Source of the DNA: Ga0077536 sp943370145
GTDB lineage: Bacteria > Pseudomonadota > Gammaproteobacteria > Ga0077536
Assembly: GCA_943370145.1 (NCBI GenBank)
Contig: CALRPY020000115.1
Coordinates: 1 to 5,145 of the forward strand
Length of the DNA: 5,145 bases
Reading direction: 5' to 3'
Shown here in pieces: positions 1 to 5,145 of the stretch; positions within the stretch are counted from its first letter, which is position 1, and every line of letters begins with the position of its first letter. A model generated the notes under the pieces. The model was not told the origin of the DNA and searched no databases. It saw only the letters and a list, made by a program, of their open reading frames with translations. The position numbers and the translations under genes are program-made.

Positions 1-353
1 TGGCGCAGGGCGACGTTCAGCGAGCGGATGCCGCCACCGACCGGCGTGGTCAGCGGTCCCTTGATGGCGACCAGGAATTCCCGGCAGGCGTCGAGCGTGG
101 CGTCAGGCAGCCAGGATCCGGTCAGGTTGTTCGCCTTCTCCCCGGCATAGACTTCCATCCAGGCGATCTTGCGCTTGCCGCCGTAGGCCTTGTGGACGGC
201 GGCGTCCATGACCCGCTGGCTTGCGCGCCACACGTCGGGGCCGATGCCGTCGCCCTCGATGAATGGAATGATCGGATTGTCAGGGACCGTCAGCTTGCCG
301 TTGGCGATCGTGATTTTGGCGCCATCAGCCGGCGGCGCGATTTTGGTGCTCAA
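1..353 (-). CDS. icd: NADP-dependent isocitrate dehydrogenase, N-terminal part (runs off left edge)
   Basis: This enzyme oxidatively decarboxylates isocitrate to 2-oxoglutarate with NADP+ in the cytoplasmic TCA cycle. Only the first 117 codons are present; the gene continues beyond base 1. The minus-strand translation matches my memory of the E. coli Icd N-terminus: NGKLTVPDNPIIPFIEGDGIG, then WMEVYAGEKA, then AIKGPLTTPVGGGIRSLNVALR. The Ser in GGGIRSLN (S111 here) corresponds to E. coli Ser113, which binds isocitrate and is the AceK phosphorylation site; R117 corresponds to Arg119. I chose TTG at 353-351 as the start because a strong Shine-Dalgarno sequence, GGGAGGT, sits 7 nt upstream, an in-frame TGA lies further upstream, and no in-frame ATG or GTG lies between them. 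The gene is divergent from the signalling operon. Family assignment is very secure; the start is well supported. Confidence 0.95.
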   Translation of the reverse strand, partial: MSTKIAPPADGAKITIANGKLTVPDNPIIPFIEGDGIGPDVWRASQRVMDAAVHKAYGGKRKIAWMEVYAGEKANNLTGSWLPDATLDACREFLVAIKGPLTTPVGGGIRSLNVALR

Positions 354-360
354 CTGCTTT

Positions 361-367
361 ACCTCCC
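361..367 (-). promoter_or_regulatory. Shine-Dalgarno site for icd
   Basis: Read on the minus strand, this is GGGAGGT followed by a 7-nt spacer and TTG. It is the best ribosome binding site in the window and decides the unusual TTG start of icd. Confidence 0.8.
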
Positions 368-457
368 GTTCACGTAAAAGCCCCGCAAGTTTTTCACAAT
401 CGCGACACGCTTGTCATGCGCCGTCGCGGCGTCCGCGCGAGGCGGGAGGCGTCATCG

Positions 458-471
458 CGCGCAAGTGCGCG
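458..471. repeat. Short inverted repeat in a GC-alternating tract
   Basis: CGCGCA and TGCGCG are perfect reverse complements separated by AG. They lie in a longer run (about 456-478) of mostly alternating G/C and GT/GC steps. The 2-nt gap is too small for a stable hairpin loop, so any role would be as a protein-binding dyad or as Z-DNA-prone sequence. It could equally be chance in GC-rich DNA. Confidence 0.3.
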
Positions 472-509
472 TGCGCGTGGCCGCAAGCCCCGCTGGCACA
501 ATGTTTTAT

Positions 510-538
510 TTGAGAAACTTAAAGGCTTCGCATATTCT
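510..538 (+). promoter_or_regulatory. Putative sigma70-type promoter of the kinase operon
   Basis: A TTGAGA -35-like hexamer (510-515) and a TATTCT -10-like hexamer (533-538) are separated by exactly 17 bp, in the AT-richest part of the gap. Transcription would begin near 545, leaving a leader of about 34 nt before the TTG start at 579. If correct, this rules out the upstream in-frame ATG at 501 as the start for this transcript. It was called by eye from the consensus and is not verified. Confidence 0.45.
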
Positions 539-563
539 CCAGCACGGTGTCAGGCGGTCCTAT

Positions 564-569
564 AAGAAG
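564..569 (+). promoter_or_regulatory. Weak Shine-Dalgarno-like site for the kinase gene
   Basis: AAGAAG lies 9 nt before the TTG at 579. It is a weak purine-rich match, but the ATG at 501 has only CCCCGCTGGCACA ahead of it and no SD at all. This favours the TTG start. Confidence 0.4.
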
Positions 570-578
570 TACAAATCC

Positions 579-2075
579 TTGATTCCCATAACCAGAATCA
601 TCGTGTTCGATGCTGATCGACACGATCGCGCACTGCTCGGGCTCGCCTTGAAGAGCCTGCGGCCCGACATCGACGTCCTGGAAGCGGCGACGGCGCTCGA
701 AGTCGTGCACCACATCAGCGCAGGGCCTGTCGCGGCGCTGGTGGCCGAGCCCGGCGCCGCCTTCAACGAACTCTGCGCCATCATCGACGACGTCCGGCAT
801 CGCGATCCGCAATGCCAGTTCTGGCTGTTCACGTCGCAGGACGCGGCGCCTTCGCTGCGCGATTGCATCGGGCGCGGTGTGGATGGCCGGGCGGAGAAGA
901 CCAGCGCCGGCTACCTGAGCCTGCCGGGCCGCCTGTTCGAACGCCTGCGCGCCGGCGCCGAACTCGTGGACCGCCTCGCGCTCGAAGCGGGCGCGGTGCT
1001 GTCCAGCGTGTTCCCGCTCGCGGCCTGCCTCGTGGGCCGGCACGGCAACCTCGTCGCCGTGAACCGGGAGTTCGAGGAACTGCTGCAGCGCCCACGCTAC
1101 GAACTGATTGACCAGCCGCTGGATCTCCTGGTCAATGAACCCGATCGCCAGGAAGACATCCGTCGTCGCCTGCACGGCATCCGCGAGAAATGGGAGCTGG
1201 CAGCGCCCCTGCGTACCGGACCCGGCCGCCAGCAGACCGTCGCCTTCACCGCGCGGCCGGTCGGTGACAGCGCCGGGCTCGTCGGCTACTGGGCCATCAA
1301 CCTGATGGATGTCACGCGCCTTCTGGGCGCGAGCGAGCAGGGCTACAACAAGCAGCGCGAGGGCGAACTCGACCGCCTGCTGTTCGCCGTCTCGCACGAT
1401 CTCCAGGCGCCGTTGAATTCACTGAACAGCAATGCGCGCTTCCTGGTCGAGCACCTGCAGGACAGCGACCCCGACACCACCGGCGCCGTGCAGGAAGTCG
1501 CGGCGCTGACGGAGCGCATGCAACTCATGCTCGATGGCATCCTCGAGCTGTCGACGCTGCGCTCCGGGGTGCGCGAACCCGAGGTCGTGAACCTCGACGG
1601 CGTGCTCGCCGACGCCATCGCCAACCTGCGCAGCGACATCGACGACTCCGGCGCGACCATCGAACGTCAGCCGCTGCCTACGCTGCTGGTCAACCGGCAG
1701 CAGATGGTGCAGGTGTTCCAGAACCTGATCGCGAACGCGCTGAAGTTCCGCAGCGGCACCCGCGTGCCACGGGTGCTGGTGTCGTCGCAGGAAACGGGCG
1801 ACAGCCTGCGCATCCTCGTCGAGGACAATGGCATCGGCATCGAAGCCAAGGACACCACCCGCATCTTCAGCATGTTCCAGCGCCTGCACGGCGAACGTGA
1901 ATATCCGGGCCTCGGCATCGGGCTCGCGCTGTGCCAGCAGATCGTGCGCGGCCATGGCGGTGAACTGTTCGTGGAGTCGACGCCGGGCCGCGGGTCCTGC
2001 TTCATCATCGAATTCAGGGGACCGGGCCTGCGCTCGGTCATCACGCGCAGCAACCGAAACGGGACCTCCGCCTGA
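579..2075 (+). CDS. Soluble sensor histidine kinase: pseudo-receiver, PAS, HisKA, HATPase
   Basis: This is a cytoplasmic two-component kinase of 498 aa; no membrane segment or signal peptide is visible. Domains from the TTG start: a receiver-like fold at about 4-125 (D11, T85 and K107 kept, but Glu57 at the phospho-acceptor position and Ala12 in the acidic pair, so probably not phosphorylated normally); a PAS-like domain at about 136-250; HisKA with phospho-acceptor H273 in SHDLQAPL; and an HATPase with the N box (N382, N386), the G1 box (DNGIGI, D416-G420) and the G2 box (GLGIG, 444-448). The SHDLQ-PL H-box resembles that of phytochrome-type kinases, but there is no chromophore domain. The frame is open upstream to 411, and an ATG at 501 is possible. 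I prefer TTG 579 because the receiver's first beta strand begins right after it, a candidate promoter lies between the two, and only 579 has an SD-like site. The stop overlaps the next start by 1 nt (TGATG). The likely partner is the downstream regulator. The function class is sure; the signal sensed is unknown. Confidence 0.9.
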   Translation: MIPITRIIVFDADRHDRALLGLALKSLRPDIDVLEAATALEVVHHISAGPVAALVAEPGAAFNELCAIIDDVRHRDPQCQFWLFTSQDAAPSLRDCIGRGVDGRAEKTSAGYLSLPGRLFERLRAGAELVDRLALEAGAVLSSVFPLAACLVGRHGNLVAVNREFEELLQRPRYELIDQPLDLLVNEPDRQEDIRRRLHGIREKWELAAPLRTGPGRQQTVAFTARPVGDSAGLVGYWAINLMDVTRLLGASEQGYNKQREGELDRLLFAVSHDLQAPLNSLNSNARFLVEHLQDSDPDTTGAVQEVAALTERMQLMLDGILELSTLRSGVREPEVVNLDGVLADAIANLRSDIDDSGATIERQPLPTLLVNRQQMVQVFQNLIANALKFRSGTRVPRVLVSSQETGDSLRILVEDNGIGIEAKDTTRIFSMFQRLHGEREYPGLGIGLALCQQIVRGHGGELFVESTPGRGSCFIIEFRGPGLRSVITRSNRNGTSA

Positions 2076-4204
2076 TGGAAGAGCAGACGATCACTTGCCG
2101 GGTGCTGCTGGTGGAGGACATCGAGTCCGAGGCCAAGCTCGTCATCAACAACCTGCGCCGGGTCAGCGGCTGGCGCTTTGTCATCGAACACTATGATCGG
2201 CTGGTGCCGGCGCTGGAGCGTGCAAGGGAAAACCGCTTCGACGTCGTCCTGGTCGACCTGAACCTTCCCGACGGCGCTGGCATCGAGGTCTGCCAGCGCA
2301 TGCACCAGGCGACGCCCAACACGCCGCTCATCGTGCTGACCAACCAGACCAGCATCGAACTCGGCACCAAGGCGCTCCGCGAAGGTGCGCAGGACTACCT
2401 GATCAAGCGCGAGGTCGACAGCAAGCTGCTGGGCCGCGCCATCCGCTACGCGATAGAGCGCAATCGCGCCGAGCACGCGCTGCGTGAGAGCGAACAGCGT
2501 TACGCGCTGGCCGTGGCGGGTGCGAACGACGGCATCTGGGACTGGAACATGCGCGACAGCGAGGTCTACTTCTCGCCGCGCTGGAAGGCGATTCTCGGCT
2601 ACGGCGAGCAGGAAGTCGCCGACCGCGTGGATGAATGGTTCGACCGCGTGGATCAGCGCGACCGTGCGAATTTCGACGAAGCCATGTCGCTGCACCTCGA
2701 AGGCCGTTCGGGCCTGTTCGAGGCCGAATACCGCATCACCGCCAAGGGGGGCGAGGTCCGCTGGGTGCTGAGCCGCGGCGTCGCGGTGCGCGACGAAGCC
2801 GGCGCGCCGTGGCGCATGGCGGGCTCGATGACCGACATCACCCGACGCAAACAGACCGAGGCGCGCCTGTTGCACGAGGCGATGCACGACGCGCTGACCG
2901 GCCTGCCGAATCGAATCCTGTTCATGGACCGGCTCGAGCTTGCGCTGCGCCGCTTCCGCCGCGACCCCTCGAAGATGTTCGCCGTGCTCTTCTTCGACCT
3001 CGACCGCTTCAAGCACGTCAACGACAGCCTCGGCCACCAGGTCGGCGACGAACTGCTGTCGCAGGTCGCGGGCCGGCTGCTCGGCTGCCTGCGCCCGGGC
3101 GATACGCTCGCGCGTCTCGGCGGCGACGAGTTCGCGATAGTGCTCAACGACATCGCCGGCCCCACCGATGCGATTTTCGTCGTCGAACGACTGCAGGAAG
3201 CGCTGGCGCAGGAATTCGAGATCGAGTCCCACGCGATCTACACATCGGCCAGCATCGGCATCGCGGTCAGTTCCGAGGTCTATCGCACGCCCGACGAAAT
3301 GCTGCGCGACGCCGATATCGCGATGTACCGGGCGAAGAATTCCGGCCACGCCACCTACGCGGTCTTCGACACCTACATGCACGACCAGGCGATGTTCCAG
3401 CATCGCATGGAGACCGACCTGCGTCGCGCGCTCGACAAGGGCGAGTTCGACATCTACTACCAGCCGATCGTCGCCCTGGAAACGCAGCGGGTGATCGGCT
3501 TCGAGGCGTTGCTGCGCTGGCACCACCCGAGCCGCGGCCTCGTGATGCCCGACGAGTTCATCAATATCGTCGAGGAAACCAGCCTCGTCGTGCCGATTGG
3601 CTGGTGGGTGATCGAGCGGGCTTGCAACCAGCTCGCGAAATGGCAGCGCCTGTTCCCGGTATCGCCGCCGCTCGCGATGAGCATCAACGTGTCAGGCAAG
3701 CTGTTCCTGACCGACGACATGGCCAAGCGCCTCGCCGCACTCCTCGAGGATTGCGGGGTGCCGCCGCAGTCGGTGCGCCTGGAAATCACCGAGCGCGTCG
3801 TGATGGACCACGGCGACCTCGTGCTCAGCACGCTGTCCGACCTGCGCGACCTCGGCGTCGAACTGCACGTCGACGACTTCGGCACCGGGTATTCGTCGCT
3901 GACCTACCTGCAACGCTTCCGCTACGACTCGCTGAAGATCGACCGCTCCTTCGTGTCGACGATGAGCGAGAAAGTCGACAGCAGCGCGATTGTCGAGGCC
4001 ATCATTTCCCTGGGCGCCACGCTCGGCATGAAGGTCGTCGCCGAGGGCGTCGAGACGCCCGAGCAGTTCAAGCGCCTGCGTGCGATGAACTGCCCGGCCG
4101 CACAGGGCTTCTGGTTCTGCCGGCCGCTGCACCAGGATGCCGTCAACGACTACCTGCGGGCGGGCGAACAGGGTCCGCTGATCGCGCAGACCGGCGGACA
4201 TTGA
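2075..4204 (+). CDS. Response regulator with REC-PAS-GGDEF-EAL: predicted bifunctional cyclic di-GMP synthase/phosphodiesterase
   Basis: This cytoplasmic regulator of 709 aa is predicted to make c-di-GMP from two GTP (GGDEF) and hydrolyse it to pGpG (EAL). The receiver (about 7-125) is canonical: E14/D15, phospho-acceptor D61 in LVDLNLPDGAG, T89 and K111, though the usual Pro after the Lys is Arg. A helical linker (IRYAIERNRAEHALRESEQRY) leads to a PAS_3-like domain at about 143-256 (GIWDWN to GSMTDITRRK). The GGDEF domain (about 265-430) has metal ligand D308 in FFDLDRFK, N316, GGDEF at 349-353, and an RxxD product-inhibition site (R340-D343) exactly five residues before it. The EAL domain (about 450-695) keeps E477 of EALLRW, N538, E570 and E573 (LEITE), D600/D601 of DDFGTGYSSL, K621 (KID), E657 (AEGVE) and Q677 (QGF). 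No truncation or motif decay is seen. The ATG overlaps the kinase stop and no strong SD precedes it, so translation is probably coupled. Which activity dominates cannot be told from sequence. Confidence 0.95.
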   Translation: MEEQTITCRVLLVEDIESEAKLVINNLRRVSGWRFVIEHYDRLVPALERARENRFDVVLVDLNLPDGAGIEVCQRMHQATPNTPLIVLTNQTSIELGTKALREGAQDYLIKREVDSKLLGRAIRYAIERNRAEHALRESEQRYALAVAGANDGIWDWNMRDSEVYFSPRWKAILGYGEQEVADRVDEWFDRVDQRDRANFDEAMSLHLEGRSGLFEAEYRITAKGGEVRWVLSRGVAVRDEAGAPWRMAGSMTDITRRKQTEARLLHEAMHDALTGLPNRILFMDRLELALRRFRRDPSKMFAVLFFDLDRFKHVNDSLGHQVGDELLSQVAGRLLGCLRPGDTLARLGGDEFAIVLNDIAGPTDAIFVVERLQEALAQEFEIESHAIYTSASIGIAVSSEVYRTPDEMLRDADIAMYRAKNSGHATYAVFDTYMHDQAMFQHRMETDLRRALDKGEFDIYYQPIVALETQRVIGFEALLRWHHPSRGLVMPDEFINIVEETSLVVPIGWWVIERACNQLAKWQRLFPVSPPLAMSINVSGKLFLTDDMAKRLAALLEDCGVPPQSVRLEITERVVMDHGDLVLSTLSDLRDLGVELHVDDFGTGYSSLTYLQRFRYDSLKIDRSFVSTMSEKVDSSAIVEAIISLGATLGMKVVAEGVETPEQFKRLRAMNCPAAQGFWFCRPLHQDAVNDYLRAGEQGPLIAQTGGH

Positions 4205-5064
4205 TCGCCGCGCCGACCAGGTCGGCGGTGCGCGCCGCCGACGTCGAACTCGCGACCTGGTGCTGGGGCCCTGCCGGCGCGCCGACCATCGTCCTCGTCC
4301 ACGGCTGGGCCGATACCGGCGCGAGCTTCGCCGCCGTGGCGAGCGAACTGGCGCGCGATTTCCGCGTCATCGCGCCCGACCTCAGGGGCTTCGGGGAGTC
4401 CGGCTGGGCCGCCCAGGGCTACTGGTTCCCCGATTACCTGCGCGATCTGGACGCGGTGCTCGAGTCCGGTCTGGTCGACGGGCCCGTGACCCTGGTCGGC
4501 CACAGCATGGGCGGCAACGTCTGCGGGCTCTATGCGGGCGTGCGCAGCGAGCGGGTCGCGAGCCTCGTCCTGCTCGAGGGCTTCGGCATGCCCGACAGCC
4601 GTCCGCAGGATGCGCCCCGGCGGTACGCAGCCTGGCTGGACCAGCAGCGCGCAGCGTTCAACTGGCGCGATTTCGCAAGTTACGACGCCCTGCTAAGCCA
4701 CTTGCGCAAGCTCGCGCCGAATGCCGCGGACGAGGTCCTCGAGCAGGTCGCCCACTGCTGGGCTCGGCCAGTCGACGCTGGCTGGCGGCTCAGGATGGAT
4801 CCGCGCCACAAGCTGATGAACGCCGTGCTGTACCGGCGGGCGGAAGCCGCCGCGTGTTGGGCGGCGACGACCGCCCCTGTGCTGCTGGCCGCCGGGGAGG
4901 AGTCCGATTTCCGCGAACGCTTCCGCGGACTCGATCCCCTGCAGGACGCGGCGACCCACTATCGTGACTGCCGCGTCGAAACGATAAGTCGCGCCGGCCA
5001 CATGATGCACTGGGAACAACCGGTGCGGGTTGCGGCCCTGATTCGTTCGGCGGTGCCGGCGTGA
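4201..5064 (+). CDS. Alpha/beta-fold hydrolase
   Basis: This predicted cytoplasmic serine hydrolase (287 aa from TTG) has an unknown substrate. The fold is seen from the beta strand and oxyanion motif IVLVHGW (HGW 34-36), then VIAPDLRGFGESG, the nucleophile elbow GHSMGG (S102), LVLLEGFGMPD after it, and a catalytic His at 267 in SRAGHMMHWEQP. The acid is probably D236 in AAGEESDF; D132 is a less likely alternative. Length and motif order are typical of esterase/hydrolase members of the family. The LVLLEGFG segment reminds me of SERHL-like serine hydrolases, but this is only an impression. The TTG start overlaps the previous stop as TTGA and lacks a clear SD, suggesting coupling. A GTG at 4228, preceded by AGG at 6 nt, is a credible alternative start that would shorten the protein by nine residues. 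Sharing a transcript with the signalling genes does not by itself imply a role in c-di-GMP. Confidence 0.88.
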   Translation: MIAAPTRSAVRAADVELATWCWGPAGAPTIVLVHGWADTGASFAAVASELARDFRVIAPDLRGFGESGWAAQGYWFPDYLRDLDAVLESGLVDGPVTLVGHSMGGNVCGLYAGVRSERVASLVLLEGFGMPDSRPQDAPRRYAAWLDQQRAAFNWRDFASYDALLSHLRKLAPNAADEVLEQVAHCWARPVDAGWRLRMDPRHKLMNAVLYRRAEAAACWAATTAPVLLAAGEESDFRERFRGLDPLQDAATHYRDCRVETISRAGHMMHWEQPVRVAALIRSAVPA

Positions 5065-5145
5065 ACCGGCCCGGTGCCGGGACGTTTCTGGTCGTCGGCT
5101 GCGGTTACGTCGGTGCGCGGCTGGCGGCGCGGGTCAGCGCGGCCG
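5061..5145 (+). CDS. Rossmann-fold NAD(P)-binding protein, N-terminus only (runs off right edge)
   Basis: Twenty-eight codons are visible, starting at GTG 5061, which overlaps the hydrolase TGA as GTGA. After a short lead (NRPGAGT) comes FLVVGCGYVGARLAARV, a first beta strand plus the glycine-rich GxGxxG dinucleotide-binding loop and the start of the first helix. This pattern fits an extended short-chain dehydrogenase/epimerase-like protein (YeeZ-type sugar-nucleotide epimerase relatives often begin this way). Another NAD(P)- or FAD-dependent oxidoreductase cannot be excluded, because only the cofactor loop is present. Translation is probably coupled to the hydrolase. Confidence 0.65.
   Translation, partial: MNRPGAGTFLVVGCGYVGARLAARVSAA

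Larger units (their letters stand above)
354..578. other. Divergent intergenic region between icd and the kinase operon
   Basis: This stretch of about 225 bp is the only substantial non-coding DNA in the window. Its left and centre (about 420-490) are extremely GC-rich, while 500-580 is clearly AT-richer than the flanking genes, as expected of a promoter region. It must hold the promoters of both divergent genes. I can propose one for the plus-strand operon, but I saw no convincing -35/-10 pair for icd. Positions 458-471 carry a short inverted repeat, CGCGCA-AG-TGCGCG, inside an alternating purine/pyrimidine run. No tRNA, riboswitch or terminator was recognised. An open frame runs through from 411 into the kinase, but its N-terminal residues look like non-coding sequence. 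Confidence 0.7.

Noticed and set aside
381..420. Possible icd promoter (minus-strand ATGACA or TTGTGA as -35).
   Set aside because: No acceptable -10 hexamer is found at 16-18 bp spacing, so I do not call it.
190..513. Plus-strand open frames over the icd region.
   Set aside because: They are the opposite strand of the clearly identified icd N-terminus and have no domain.
411..578. N-terminal extension of the kinase (starts at 411 or ATG 501).
   Set aside because: The residues are Arg/Ala-rich and unlike any domain, no SD precedes either start, and a promoter-like pair lies inside. The extension is better explained as non-coding leader.
519..1397. A 292-codon minus-strand open frame opposite the kinase N-terminal half.
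   Set aside because: It is low-complexity in composition and antisense to the receiver and PAS region; a GC-bias shadow.
1667..3526. A 619-codon open frame on the minus strand opposite the kinase end and the GGDEF-EAL gene.
   Set aside because: It is antisense to two unmistakable domain-bearing genes, shows no recognisable domain, and long antisense frames are expected with strong third-position GC bias.
2635..4200. An open frame in the hydrolase's reading frame extending about 520 codons upstream of it, suggesting a giant fusion protein.
   Set aside because: The upstream part is an Arg/Pro/Ala-rich out-of-frame reading of the GGDEF-EAL gene. Recognisable hydrolase sequence begins only after about 4230, so this is a frame shadow.

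Overview
This is a GC-rich window with the gene content of a proteobacterium, most likely a gammaproteobacterium. The evidence is an E. coli-type NADP-dependent isocitrate dehydrogenase and a REC-PAS-GGDEF-EAL protein; the lineage is an inference from gene style only. Coding density is very high: the single real intergenic gap is about 225 bp (354-578), and it is visibly more AT-rich on its right side.

Layout. Positions 1-353 (minus strand) hold the N-terminal 117 codons of icd, running off the left edge. Facing away from it, across the gap, is a tightly packed plus-strand run of four genes: (i) a soluble histidine kinase with a degenerate N-terminal receiver domain and a PAS domain (579-2075); (ii) a response regulator with receiver, PAS, GGDEF and EAL domains (2075-4204); (iii) an alpha/beta-fold hydrolase (4201-5064); (iv) the first 28 codons of a Rossmann-fold NAD(P)-binding protein, running off the right edge (5061 onward). 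The three junctions are stop/start overlaps of 1 or 4 nt, so the four genes are probably one transcript with coupled translation. A sigma70-like promoter (TTGAGA, 17 bp, TATTCT) lies at 510-538.

How the genes work together. The kinase probably autophosphorylates on H273 and passes the phosphate to D61 of the adjacent regulator, which would tune synthesis and/or breakdown of cyclic di-GMP. Every catalytic motif I can check in both the GGDEF and EAL domains is intact, including the RxxD inhibitory site, so the output protein is predicted to be bifunctional. Both signalling proteins lack visible membrane segments and carry PAS domains, which suggests a cytoplasmic cue. The hydrolase and the Rossmann protein are co-transcribed, but nothing in their sequences ties them to cyclic di-GMP; they may simply be housekeeping passengers.

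Four of the five genes appear to start with non-ATG codons (three TTG, one GTG), so automated starts here deserve care. The most distinctive feature is the kinase's pseudo-receiver, in which the phospho-acceptor Asp is replaced by Glu. I see no mobile element, CRISPR array, RNA gene or wholly new system in this window.
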